A DNA stretch of 64,000 nucleotides, taken from NCBI RefSeq assembly GCF_900107735.1, contig NZ_FNQV01000010.1:1-64000 (forward strand), read 5' to 3'. The translations under genes and the position numbers were made by a program. The notes below the pieces were generated by a model. The model did no database searches. It was not told the origin of the DNA and worked only from the letters and a program-made list of their open reading frames with translations. Below, in pieces: positions 47,448 through 56,474 of this stretch (positions are counted from its first letter, which is position 1; each line of letters opens with the position of its first letter). The DNA comes from Bowdeniella nasicola (GTDB taxonomy: Bacteria; Actinomycetota; Actinomycetes; Actinomycetales; Actinomycetaceae).

Positions 47448-48797
47448 TTAGCTAGTTATCTCCGGCTCCCGCGCGACAATGCGCGCATCGATTACAGCGC
47501 CGATGAGGGCGCCGACGAGCGCGGGCAGCACCCACGCCATCTGGAAGGCGCCGCCCGGCACGCCCGCGAGCACCTCGCGCAACGGCGCGAAGGCCGCGAT
47601 GCCCGTCGTCGCGAGAGCCTCGGGCAGCGCGACGGTGGCCGCGACCCACGCCGCGAGTCGGTAGGTCCAGCGCAGCTGGCGGGGGCGAACAATCGCGAGG
47701 GCGGCCTCGATCAGCGCGACGGCGATAATGCAGATCGCGACGGGGTAAATGAGCTGGTTAATGGGCGCGACGACGGCGAGGATCGCGTCCAGCCCGAGGT
47801 TTGCCAGCACGAAGGCGACGACGGCGTGCACGGCGAGGACGGCGCGGTAGCGCGCGCCGGGGATGAGGCGCGCGAAGTACTGGCCGGCGGCGCCGAACAG
47901 GCCGACGGCCGTCGTAAGGCACGCGAGGATCGCGATCGCCCCGAACAGGGCGACGCCCGGCCGCCCGAAGAGCGTCTCGGCGGCGAAGGCGAGCGCCTGG
48001 GCGCCATTGTCCACTCCCGCGTCCGCGACGCGATTGCCGAGCAGTGCGAGCCCGACGTAAACGGCCGCGAGCCCGATGCCCGTGATCGCGCCGACGATCG
48101 CCATGGCCGGCAGCAGGCGTCGCCGCCCGGTAAAGCCGCGGTCGCGCAGCTGGGCGATGATGACGACGCCGAAGACGAAGGAGGCGAGCGCGTCCATCGT
48201 GAAATAGCCCTGCAGCAGGCCGGCGGGCAGCGGGTGGGTGGCGTACTCGCCGCTCGGGGCGCCGCCCGTCGCCGACAGCCGCCACGCCGCCGCGGTAATG
48301 AGGATGACGAGCAGGGCCAGCAGGGCGGGGGTGAGCCAGCCGCCGACGTGGTCGATGAGCCGGCGCGGGTTGATCGTCAGCGCGATGGCGATCGCGACGA
48401 AGGCGGCGGCGTACAGCGCGAGCGGCAGCGGCCCGGCCGCGGCAGACCCGGCGAGAAAGGGCCGCACTGACATTTCATAGCTGATGGTGATGACCCGCGG
48501 GATCGCGTAGAGCATGCCCGTCGACAGGAAAATGACGAGCGTGAAGACGAGGCCCGGCACGGCGCCGATGCGGCTCGCGATCCCGCCGGACTCCCCGGGC
48601 CGTTCCGTCGCGACGGCGAGCATCCCGAGGATGGGCAGCGCGACGCCGGTGAGGAGGAATCCGGCGAGCACGGCGGGGCGGGCGCCCGCCGATTCGGCGC
48701 CAATCATGACCGGGAAGATGAGGTTGCCCGCACCGAAGTACATGGCAAAAAGGGCGAGGCCCGTCACGAGGTAGGTGCGGGAAAAGGAGCGAGTCAC
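47448..48797 (-). CDS. brnQ: Branched-chain amino acid transport carrier
   Basis: A 449-residue carrier with about 12 helices. LALFAMYFGAGNLIFPVMIG near the N-terminus is the LIVCS family signature, and GYFTMDALASFVFGVVII is the second conserved segment. It imports Leu, Ile and Val with Na+. Start is GTG 48797. It is probably cotranscribed with the tspO-like gene. Confidence 0.9.
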   Translation of the reverse strand: MTRSFSRTYLVTGLALFAMYFGAGNLIFPVMIGAESAGARPAVLAGFLLTGVALPILGMLAVATERPGESGGIASRIGAVPGLVFTLVIFLSTGMLYAIPRVITISYEMSVRPFLAGSAAAGPLPLALYAAAFVAIAIALTINPRRLIDHVGGWLTPALLALLVILITAAAWRLSATGGAPSGEYATHPLPAGLLQGYFTMDALASFVFGVVIIAQLRDRGFTGRRRLLPAMAIVGAITGIGLAAVYVGLALLGNRVADAGVDNGAQALAFAAETLFGRPGVALFGAIAILACLTTAVGLFGAAGQYFARLIPGARYRAVLAVHAVVAFVLANLGLDAILAVVAPINQLIYPVAICIIAVALIEAALAIVRPRQLRWTYRLAAWVAATVALPEALATTGIAAFAPLREVLAGVPGGAFQMAWVLPALVGALIGAVIDARIVAREPEITS

Positions 48798-48842
48798 GTC
48801 GAGCCAGTCTAGGGGCGAGACGCTCGCAGAGCGCTCACCTTT

Positions 48843-49748
48843 TCACGATCCAAGATCGGTGCTGCCTGCCTCACGCAGCGCTGCCGCGAGCTCGCCCATG
48901 AGCGGGGCGAGCGCGGAGGTTTCCCGCCAGATCAGGCTGATGTCGCGGTAGGGGGCGGGCGCGGCAAATTCGCGTAGCTCGAGGGTGTCGACGGCGGCAA
49001 CGGGCGGGGTGACGGCCAGGCGCGGCATGAGCGTGACGCCCGCTCCCCCGGCGACCATGTAGCGCAGCGATTCGAGCGAGGTCGCGCGGAAGTTCGCCTG
49101 CCGGGCGCCGACGGACTGGCACAGGCTCAGGGCGTGATCGCGCAGGCAGTGCCCGTCGTCGAGCAGCAGGACGTCGACGTCGCGCAGCGCCGACAGCCGC
49201 AGCGGCTCCAGCTCCCCTTCGACGAGCGCGTGCCCGCGGGGAGCTGCGAGCAGGAACTCCTCGCGGAAGAGGTCCTCGGCGGCGAGCCCGTCGGCCGCCG
49301 GCGGCTCGGCGAGCGTGACGGCGTCGATCTCACCGGCGAGCAGCTGAGCTAGCAGCGCCTCGGACTTATCCTCGACGAGGCGCACCTTGAGCTCGGGCAG
49401 GCGCTCGGCCAGGTGCGGCATGAGGCGCGGCAGCAGGTAGGGCCCGAGGGTGGGGAACATGCCGAGGGTGAGCGTGGCGCTCGCGGGATCGGCCGCCTGC
49501 TGCGCGAGCATGCGGATCTCGGCGAGGTCGCTCATGACGTGCCGGGCCCGCGCGAGCACCTGGCGCCCCGCCTCGGTGAACAGCAGCCCGGCGGGCGTGC
49601 GCTCCACGAGCGGGACGCCGAGCTCGGTTTCGAGCTTTTTGATCTGAGTCGACAGCGTCGGCTGGGACACCCCGGCGCGCACGGCGGCGCGCGAAAAATT
49701 GCCTTCCTCGGCCAGCGCGACGAGGTATTCCAGATCCCGCAGCTTCAT
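48843..49748 (-). CDS. oxyR: Peroxide-sensing LysR regulator
   Basis: A 301-residue LysR-type regulator. The N-terminal helix-turn-helix is DLEYLVALAEEGNFSRAAVRAGVSQPTL. The effector domain keeps the two OxyR redox cysteines in LDDGHCLRDHALSLCQ (about residues 200 and 209), which form the peroxide-induced disulfide. It is the last gene of the ahpC-ahpF-oxyR run, 26 bases after the ahpF stop. It likely activates this operon. Confidence 0.9.
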   Translation of the reverse strand: MKLRDLEYLVALAEEGNFSRAAVRAGVSQPTLSTQIKKLETELGVPLVERTPAGLLFTEAGRQVLARARHVMSDLAEIRMLAQQAADPASATLTLGMFPTLGPYLLPRLMPHLAERLPELKVRLVEDKSEALLAQLLAGEIDAVTLAEPPAADGLAAEDLFREEFLLAAPRGHALVEGELEPLRLSALRDVDVLLLDDGHCLRDHALSLCQSVGARQANFRATSLESLRYMVAGGAGVTLMPRLAVTPPVAAVDTLELREFAAPAPYRDISLIWRETSALAPLMGELAAALREAGSTDLGS

Positions 49749-49774
49749 CGAAACTCCCGTGCTCGATGCGCCCG

Positions 49775-51331
49775 CTAGGAGCGGATGAGGTGATCGAAGG
49801 CCGCGAGCGCAGCCGTCGAGCCGGCGCCGTAGGCGATGACGATCTGCTTGTAGGGCACCGTCGTGCAGTCACCCGCCGCGAAGACGCCGGGCACGTTGGT
49901 GTGCCCGCGCTCGTCGATGACGATCTCGCCGCGATCGGACAGCGTTACGGTGTCGGTAAGCCACGCGGTGTTGGGCATGAGCCCGATCTGCACGAAGACG
50001 CCGTCGACATCCAAGCCCCGGATCTCGCCCGAGGCGCGATCCTCATAGCTCAGGCCCGTGACCTTATCGCCGTCGCCGAGCACCTCGGTGGTGCGCGCGC
50101 CGGTGATGACGGTGGTGTTGGGCAGCGAGTGGAGTTTGTCGATGAGCACCTGGTCGGCCTTCAGCTCGTCCATGAACTCGAGCACGGTGACGTGCGCGGT
50201 CACGCCCGCGAGGTCGATCGCCGCTTCGATGCCGGAGTTGCCGCCGCCGACGACGGCGATGCGCTTGCCCTTGAACAGCGGGCCGTCGCAGTGCGGGCAG
50301 AAGGAGACGCCCTTGTTGCGGTATTCGTTCTCGCCGGGCACGCCCATGAGGCGCCAGGACGCGCCCGTCGCAAGGATGATGGCCTTGGCGCGCAGGCGGC
50401 CGCCCGAGGTCGTGGAGATCTCGTGCAATTCTCCGGGCGTGCTTGCCGGGATGAGCGCATCGGCCAGCTGCGGGGTGTAGACGTCGACGCCGTACTGGTC
50501 GACGTGCGCCTTGAGGTCTTCGGCCAGCCGCGGGCCTTCGGTGTAGGTGACCGACACGTGGTTTTCGATCGACATCGTGTCGAGCACCTGCCCGCCGCGC
50601 CGGTCCGTGACCATGCCGGTGCGGATGCCCTTGCGCGCGGCGTAGATCGCGGCGGCCGAGGCGGCCGGCCCGCCCCCGACGATGAGGACGTCGTACGGTT
50701 CGGCCTCGCTCATCTCGGCGGCGGCGCGCGCCTCGGCGCCCGTATCGAGCAGCGCGATGAATTCATCGACGCCCGCGCGGCCCGAGGAGATGAGCTCATC
50801 GCCCTCGTAGGTGGCGGGCACGGCCATGACGCCCTTCGCGTCGATCTCGTCCTGGAAGGTGCCGCCCTCAACCGTCGTGTGCCGGATCTTCGGGTTGAGC
50901 ACGCTGATCGCATTCAGCGCCTGGACGACGTCGGGGCAGTTCGTGCACGTGAGCGACATGTAGGTGACGAACTCGCGCGGCTGCGTGATCGCCTGAATCG
51001 CGGCCACCTGCTTGTCATCGAGCTTCGGCGGATGCCCGCCGACCTGCAGCAGCGCGAGCACGAGCGAGGTGAATTCGTGGCCGAGCGGCAGGCCCGCAAA
51101 GCGCACGCCGATGTCGGTGCCGACGCGGCGGATGAGGAAGCTCGGGGTGCGCGGATCGGCAAGCTCGCCGACGCTGACCTTGTCCGACAGCGCCGCGATC
51201 TCGGTGAGCAGGTCGCGCGTTTGGGCGGATTTAGGGGAGTTATCGAGGCTCGCGAGGAGCTCGATCGGCTGCGAGACGTTGGTGAGCAGCTGCTTAAGTT
51301 GGGCGGTCAGAGCGTCGTTGAGGACGGGCAC
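49775..51331 (-). CDS. ahpF: Alkyl hydroperoxide reductase subunit F
   Basis: A 518-residue flavoprotein. The N-terminal tandem thioredoxin fold carries TCTNCPDVVQ (CxxC near residue 128). An FAD domain (VLIVGGGPAASAAAIYAARKG) and an NADH domain (IAVVGGGNSGIEAAIDLAG) follow, with redox FCPHCDGPLFKGK and the C-terminal GVFAAGDCTTVPYKQ. It passes electrons from NADH to AhpC. It lies about 130 bases downstream of ahpC, with a hairpin between. Confidence 0.95.
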   Translation of the reverse strand: MPVLNDALTAQLKQLLTNVSQPIELLASLDNSPKSAQTRDLLTEIAALSDKVSVGELADPRTPSFLIRRVGTDIGVRFAGLPLGHEFTSLVLALLQVGGHPPKLDDKQVAAIQAITQPREFVTYMSLTCTNCPDVVQALNAISVLNPKIRHTTVEGGTFQDEIDAKGVMAVPATYEGDELISSGRAGVDEFIALLDTGAEARAAAEMSEAEPYDVLIVGGGPAASAAAIYAARKGIRTGMVTDRRGGQVLDTMSIENHVSVTYTEGPRLAEDLKAHVDQYGVDVYTPQLADALIPASTPGELHEISTTSGGRLRAKAIILATGASWRLMGVPGENEYRNKGVSFCPHCDGPLFKGKRIAVVGGGNSGIEAAIDLAGVTAHVTVLEFMDELKADQVLIDKLHSLPNTTVITGARTTEVLGDGDKVTGLSYEDRASGEIRGLDVDGVFVQIGLMPNTAWLTDTVTLSDRGEIVIDERGHTNVPGVFAAGDCTTVPYKQIVIAYGAGSTAALAAFDHLIRS

Positions 51332-51418
51332 GAGAAATCCTTTGTGCTATCAGGACGAAAAGTTCAGGCGGCTGGGGCGGCTGGGCACCGCGGGCGGAAG
51401 CGCGCGGGCAGCACGGCG

Positions 51419-51446
51419 GTGGGCCCCCGATGCTTCGAGGGCCCAC
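51419..51446 (-). terminator. Hairpin between ahpC and ahpF
   Basis: GTGGGCCC (51419-51426) pairs with GGGCCCAC (51439-51446). No T tract follows on the minus strand, so it may be a partial terminator or RNA-stability element that sets a higher level of AhpC than AhpF. Confidence 0.5.
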
Positions 51447-51458
51447 GCCATGAGCTGG

Positions 51459-52022
51459 TTAGATCTTGCCGACGAGATCCAGCGAGGGGGCGAGGGTCTC
51501 TTCGCCCTCTTCCCACTTGGCCGGGCAGACCTCACCGGGGTGGGCGGCGACGTACTGCGCGGCCTTGACCTTGCGCATGAGCTCGGAGGCGTTGCGCCCG
51601 ATGCCCTCGGCGGTGACCTCCATGAACTGGATGACGCCGTCCGGGTCGATGAGGAAGGTGGCGCGGTCGGCCAGGCCCGCGCCCTCGCGCATGTTCTGGA
51701 AGTTGTTGGTGACGACGCCGTTCGGGTCGCCGATCATGTAGAACTTGATCTTGCCGATCGTCTCGGAGGTTTCGTGCCAGGCCTTGTGCGTGAAGTGCGT
51801 GTCGGTCGAGACGGAGAAGACCTCGACGCCGAGGCGCTGGAGCTCCTCGTAGTGGTCCGCGATATCGCCCAGCTCCGTCGGGCAGACGAAGGTGAAGTCG
51901 GCCGGGTAGAAGAAGAAGATGCCCCACTTACCAAGGACGTCTGCCTCCGTGATGTCGACAAACTCGCCTTCCTTGAATGCGGTCGCGCTGAAGGGCTTGA
52001 TCTTGGTGTTCATGAGGTTCAT
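51459..52022 (-). CDS. ahpC: Alkyl hydroperoxide reductase subunit C (peroxiredoxin)
   Basis: A 187-residue typical 2-Cys peroxiredoxin. The peroxidatic Cys is in [14 protein letters not shown] (residue about 48), and the resolving Cys is in [13 protein letters not shown] (about 167). The C-terminal tail is complete. ATG 52022 follows AGGAG by five bases; ATG 52013 is a possible internal start. It reduces peroxides using AhpF and is first in the operon. Confidence 0.95.
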   Translation of the reverse strand: MNLMNTKIKPFSATAFKEGEFVDITEADVLGKWGIFFFYPADFTFVCPTELGDIADHYEELQRLGVEVFSVSTDTHFTHKAWHETSETIGKIKFYMIGDPNGVVTNNFQNMREGAGLADRATFLIDPDGVIQFMEVTAEGIGRNASELMRKVKAAQYVAAHPGEVCPAKWEEGEETLAPSLDLVGKI

Positions 52023-52080
52023 GTGTGCTCCTAAAAAGCTCAGATTCCGCCGGTTTTCTTCCGGCGTCGACGACACTTTC

Positions 52081-52111
52081 ACTATAGCCGCCAACTACGG
52101 TCGATCTCCAA
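52081..52111 (-). promoter_or_regulatory. Possible ahpC promoter
   Basis: On the minus strand TTGGAG (52111-52106) and TATAGT (52086-52081) lie 19 bases apart, about 60 bases upstream of ahpC. The spacing is slightly long, as in promoters that need an activator such as OxyR. CTAT/ATAG quarter-sites occur nearby. Weakly supported. Confidence 0.35.
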
Positions 52112-52173
52112 TTCCATAGGCCCGATCAATGGTGAGTTGACCCACAGTGTCGACAAAACCGTGAGTGGTCTGG

Positions 52174-53943
52174 CTAGTTGTCGTGCCCGATGCTGCCCGA
52201 GCGCCGACGCGCGAGGATGATCGCCGCCGCGCCGCCGAGGATGAGCAGGGCTGCGACGCCGAGCAGACCGAGCAGCTGGCCGCCCGTCACCGGTAGCCCG
52301 GGCGCGGGCCGGGGATCGCCCGAGGGCGCACCCTCGCCAGGGCTCGTCGGCGCCGGCGTAGGCACTGCACTGCTCGGCGCGGGCGTCGGCGAGGCCGACG
52401 GCGCGGGGGTGGTGGGCTCGCCCGTGGGCTCTGCGCTCGGGGTGGGCGTGGGGGTCGGCTCGCTGCCGGAGGTCTCAGGCAGGACGTCGATCGTGCCGTG
52501 CCGCGTGATGTAGTCGGCGAACGCGTCCGCGTCGATCGTTGCCTGGTCCTTGATGAGCGGGTCGTCCTTGAACGCGACGACTCCGTCGCCGCCGCGCTTG
52601 ACGTACTGCGTGAGCGCGAGCGTGTAGCTCGTCGCGGGATCGAGCGGGCGTCCCGCCTCGTCGCGCAGGTTGCTCACGCGCTCGCCGGCAGGCTTGTCGA
52701 GGTCGACGTCGTAGAAGAGTCCGGCGGTGCGCGGGAAGCCGCGATTGCCGTTCGGATCGGATTCGATCGCCTGCTCCAGCGCATCCTTCATATGGGCGCC
52801 CGTCGTCGTGATGATGATGAGGCCGTTGCCAAAGGGCAACACCGACAGGAGGCTGCGTTTGGTGAGCGTTCCGGCCGGCAGTTCGACGCGGATTCCGCCG
52901 CCGTTTTGCCACCCGAAGTCGGTTCCCGCGTATTCGCGGTAGGCCTGGGCGACGATCCGTCCGAGCTCGGGGCGCGACAGGTCCTGCGCGGCGGCCCCGA
53001 CTTCTTCACTGAGCTTCGTATCCATCTCGGCGGCGTAACGTGCCTGCACTTCGTTCCACGCCGGACCGGCGGCGACGTTTTCGCTCACAGGCAGGATCGT
53101 CGGCACGACGCTGACCGCGCCCGCCTCATCGAGGCTCGCGCGGAATCGCACGACGGTGCCGTAGTCCGCGGCCGGCGAGACGACTGGCCGCTCGCCGCTG
53201 GCATATTCGATGCGCACCGGGGAGCTCCCGCTCGCTTCCTCGGTCATGGCGGCATCGATTGCGGGCACCGCGTTGAGAACGTCGCGCGCCTCACCGTTCA
53301 TGATCTGGGTGAGCGCGATGATGACCTCAGTGCCACCGGCCTGAAGTTCTTCGGCCGCGCTACGAGCGGAGGCGACGAAATCTCCCTGGTCGACCTCGTC
53401 GCCGACGATCGTCGTGTCCATATCGCCCGAGAGCGACAGGAATCCGACCTTCACCCCGCCGCGCTCGATGATGGCCGTGCGGCCATCGGGGCTGACGGGC
53501 TGGGAGTCCACGGTCAGGTTCGAGCTGATCCACGTGAACTGCGCCAGACCCATGAGGTGGCGGGTGTGTTCGAGCCCAAAATCGAAGTCGTGCTGGCCGA
53601 ACCCGGCGACATCGACACCGAGCTCATTGAACGCCTTGACGAAGGGTTCGCCGCGGTAGACCGCGCCGAACAGCGTTCCGCCGACCTGATCGCCGCCGAA
53701 GGCCGTGATCGCGTGGGGATCCTCGGCGCGGGCCGCGGCAAGGACGGTGGCGAGCCGCGCGATGCCGCCGTACTCGTGGCCGTCCTTCCACGTTTGCGGT
53801 TCGAACTCGTGGGCGTCCTGGAAACCGAGGACGTCGATGGAGCGCGCCGGCGCGGCTCCCGCGGGCACCGCGAGCGCCGCGAGGGCAACAACGAAGGCGA
53901 TGACCGCCACAAGGACTGACTGAATTCCGCGCACAAGAGCCAT
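52174..53943 (-). CDS. Wall-anchored 5'-nucleotidase-like protein with an eroded metal site
   Basis: A 589-residue exported protein. A signal peptide ends near AGAAPA. Residues 36-300 have a calcineurin-like phosphoesterase fold, and residues 310-495 a 5'-nucleotidase C-terminal domain (WQNGGGIRVELPAGTLT; LPFGNGL). A Pro/Thr/Ser spacer (about 500-550) precedes the sortase signal LPVTGG, a membrane helix and RRRSGS. In the metal-site motifs, GNHE is GQHD, the LTH histidine is Gln (ALTQIM) and the GGHSH motif is absent; only D-x-H (QDAH) and GGD remain. It may bind rather than hydrolyse nucleotides. Confidence 0.82.
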   Translation of the reverse strand: MALVRGIQSVLVAVIAFVVALAALAVPAGAAPARSIDVLGFQDAHEFEPQTWKDGHEYGGIARLATVLAAARAEDPHAITAFGGDQVGGTLFGAVYRGEPFVKAFNELGVDVAGFGQHDFDFGLEHTRHLMGLAQFTWISSNLTVDSQPVSPDGRTAIIERGGVKVGFLSLSGDMDTTIVGDEVDQGDFVASARSAAEELQAGGTEVIIALTQIMNGEARDVLNAVPAIDAAMTEEASGSSPVRIEYASGERPVVSPAADYGTVVRFRASLDEAGAVSVVPTILPVSENVAAGPAWNEVQARYAAEMDTKLSEEVGAAAQDLSRPELGRIVAQAYREYAGTDFGWQNGGGIRVELPAGTLTKRSLLSVLPFGNGLIIITTTGAHMKDALEQAIESDPNGNRGFPRTAGLFYDVDLDKPAGERVSNLRDEAGRPLDPATSYTLALTQYVKRGGDGVVAFKDDPLIKDQATIDADAFADYITRHGTIDVLPETSGSEPTPTPTPSAEPTGEPTTPAPSASPTPAPSSAVPTPAPTSPGEGAPSGDPRPAPGLPVTGGQLLGLLGVAALLILGGAAAIILARRRSGSIGHDN

Positions 53944-54008
53944 GCCGCGATCGTAGGGCCGCCGCGTTGCGCCGCCGTTAACGGTCCGGGACGAGCGGGC
54001 GCGCGGGC

Positions 54009-56174
54009 CTAGCGGGTCGAGCGGGAGCGTACGTCGACGAGCCGGTTTTTCACGTTTTTGGAGAACTCGCGCAGCTTGCCACTGCGCGCAGCGCCGTCTT
54101 GCATTCCGGAAAGCTCGAGGTATTCGAGGTGTTCTTCAAAGCGCGCGAGCACATCATCGGTCAGCTGCTCGCGCGTCGCGCCGAGCACGTCGTACCCGAG
54201 CGAACCCGTCGGACCGAAAACCTCGAGCCGGTAGTAGACGTGCGAGAGCGGCTCCATCGAGAACGCATACGAGGGCATCGGCCGCGAGATCGGCTGCACG
54301 CCGTAGATGAAATCGCCCCCGGCCAGCGGCACGACGAGCTCAACTTCCGGCAGCTCGTGCACGAGCTGATCGTCGACGGCATCGACGACGTCGACGTCGC
54401 GCACCTCGAGCAGCACTCCATCCGAACCCTCCCCATTGCCGGACATGGTGTGGAGCATCTGCCCGACGTCCGCGAGGGTCGGCTGGACCACCTCGATCAC
54501 GAAATCGCGCACGTCATCGTCGTCGGCGTAGGTGACGGCGTAGCTGAGTCGCTGCGCGAAGGATCGGTCGATGCCGAGCGCCGACGCTCCGGCCTCGCGC
54601 GCGGAGGCCCGCGCCTTCTCATCCTGCAGCGAGCGCCACAGTCCCACCATCGCCAGCACGAGCACGACGGAGAACGGCAACCCGATGATGACCGTCGCCA
54701 TCTGCAGCGTCGGAATCCCGCCGACGACGAGCATCGCGATCGTCAGGATGCCGGTCGTCAGCGCCCAAAAGACGCGCGACCAGGCCGGCCCATCGCGGTG
54801 CGCTGCATCGACCTTCGAGGTGAACGTCGACATGACGAGGGCCGAGGAATCGGCCGACGTGATGTACAGCAGCAGCCCGACGACGGAGGCCACCCCGGCC
54901 ACGAGCGGCGCCGCCGGGTAGAGCTCGATGAGCTGGTAGAAGGCGCGCTCCGGCGTGTTCATCGCAGCCTCACCAAAGGCCGCGTCGCCGCCCATGACGA
55001 TCTCCAGCGCGGAGTTGCCAAAGATCGAGATCCACAGCGCCACGAACATAAACGGCACGGTCAGCGTGCCGAGCACGAACTGCCGAATGGAGCGCCCGCG
55101 CGAAATCCGCGCGAGGAACAGCCCGACGAACGGCGCCCACGCCACCCACCAGGCCCAGAAGAACAGCGTCCACAGCCCGAGCCACTCGGTCGCGCCGTCG
55201 AACGCATAGGTATCCATCGACAGCCCAAGGAAGCTCGTCGCGTACTCCCCGACGTTCATGATGAGCGCATCCATCAAAAACGCCGTCCGGCCGGTAATGA
55301 GGATGTAGCCGAGCAGCACGATCGCGAGCCCGACATTGAACTCGCTCAGCCGCTTAATCCCCTTATCGACTCCGGAGACGGCCGACCACGTCGCCACCCC
55401 GACGGCCACGGCGATGAGCGCAATCTGCGCGGCGAGCCCCTCGCGCACCCCAAAGAGCAGGCTCAGCCCGTAGTTCAGCTGCACCACACCAATGCCGAGC
55501 GAGGTCGCCACCCCAAAGACGGTCCCGAGCATCGCCGCCACCTCGACGCCATGCCCGGCCACGCCGTTCACCCGCTTGCCGATGATCGGGTACAGCACCG
55601 CCCGAATCGTCAGCGGCATCCCCTTGCGATAGGCGAAATACCCAAAGCACATCCCCATCAGCGCATACATCGCCCACCCGGTAATCCCGTAGTGGAAGAT
55701 CGTCAGGACGACGGCCTGCCGCGCCGCGGCGACGGTCTCGGCCCCGCCCGCCGGCGGCGTGAAGTACTGCGTCACCGGCTCGGCGACGGCAAAAAACAGC
55801 AGATCGACGCCGATACCCGCGGCAAAAAGCATCGACGCCCAGGAGTACCACGGGTATTGCGGGCGCGAATGATCCGGCCCGAGCCGCACCCGCCCAAACC
55901 GGCTCGCCGCAACGATGACGACGAAGGCGACGACGGCGGTCGCAAGCCCGATGTACCACCAGCCAAGGTTCTCGCTGATCCAGCCGACGGCCGACGTCAA
56001 AACGGTTTCGGCCTGTCCGGGCTCGATAATCGCCCACAATGCGATCGCGAGGATGCCACCGCCCGAGGCAATAAAGACGGGCCAGTTCACGGCACTGTTG
56101 GGCGCTGTCCCCTCGCGATAGTCCTCGGGATCGGTTTCGGGCACGCCTAAAGTGCGGGAATTCTTGCTGATCAC
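54009..56174 (-). CDS. BCCT family transporter, BetT-like with long C-terminal domain
   Basis: A 721-residue carrier with about 12 helices. MLFAAGIGVDLLFFAVAEPVTQYF and [23 protein letters not shown] are BCCT signatures. A cytosolic tail of about 190 residues follows the last helix (from DEKARASAREAG), as in BetT choline transporters. Start is GTG 56174. Choline or betaine uptake is likely. It is the second BCCT gene in the window and is not closely similar to the first. Confidence 0.88.
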   Translation of the reverse strand: MISKNSRTLGVPETDPEDYREGTAPNSAVNWPVFIASGGGILAIALWAIIEPGQAETVLTSAVGWISENLGWWYIGLATAVVAFVVIVAASRFGRVRLGPDHSRPQYPWYSWASMLFAAGIGVDLLFFAVAEPVTQYFTPPAGGAETVAAARQAVVLTIFHYGITGWAMYALMGMCFGYFAYRKGMPLTIRAVLYPIIGKRVNGVAGHGVEVAAMLGTVFGVATSLGIGVVQLNYGLSLLFGVREGLAAQIALIAVAVGVATWSAVSGVDKGIKRLSEFNVGLAIVLLGYILITGRTAFLMDALIMNVGEYATSFLGLSMDTYAFDGATEWLGLWTLFFWAWWVAWAPFVGLFLARISRGRSIRQFVLGTLTVPFMFVALWISIFGNSALEIVMGGDAAFGEAAMNTPERAFYQLIELYPAAPLVAGVASVVGLLLYITSADSSALVMSTFTSKVDAAHRDGPAWSRVFWALTTGILTIAMLVVGGIPTLQMATVIIGLPFSVVLVLAMVGLWRSLQDEKARASAREAGASALGIDRSFAQRLSYAVTYADDDDVRDFVIEVVQPTLADVGQMLHTMSGNGEGSDGVLLEVRDVDVVDAVDDQLVHELPEVELVVPLAGGDFIYGVQPISRPMPSYAFSMEPLSHVYYRLEVFGPTGSLGYDVLGATREQLTDDVLARFEEHLEYLELSGMQDGAARSGKLREFSKNVKNRLVDVRSRSTR

Positions 56175-56303
56175 CCCGTCAACCTAGCCGACACGTGCCG
56201 AACTAAGAAGACCCAAGCCCCACAAACGAAGCATTTGCCGATTCTTTGTCGCAAACCGGGAAACGACGGTTATACCCGCCTCCGACGAACTCCCGGCAAC
56301 AAA

Positions 56304-56468
56304 ATGTCAAGGACGCTTGACACCCAGGACGTACGAGCCTGCGGCACCCGCCAAACGATCGTCTCGGTCGAAAAAGGCCACTTCGACCCATCACTGCCAC
56401 TGGCCTTCCGTCTCGCGAGCATCTTCGAGTGCCAGATCGAGGACATCTTCAGCCCCGATGAACCCTAA
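56304..56468 (+). pseudogene. XRE family regulator, N-terminally truncated
   Basis: The frame encodes the last two-thirds of a small YozG-like helix-turn-helix protein: RQTIVSVEKGHFDPSLPLAF, then RLASIFECQIEDIFSPDE, ending just before an aldo/keto reductase. The first helix and part of the second are garbled (DTQDVRACG in place of a TQxxLAxxxGV-like segment), and no good start or ribosome site precedes it. It looks like a decayed gene; a 54-residue product from ATG 56304 is formally possible. Confidence 0.5.
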
Positions 56469-56474
56469 CCGGCA

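Noticed and set aside
54099-56150. 683-codon plus-strand open frame antisense to the BetT-like gene
   Set aside because: Its product is Arg/His/Pro/Gly-rich with no domain or membrane pattern; it is a third-position GC artefact of the real minus-strand gene. The same holds for long frames antisense to ahpF (49766-51568), xylA (44328-45734), the nucleotidase-like gene (52498-53919) and, on the minus strand, the M81/OYE genes (5461-6894).
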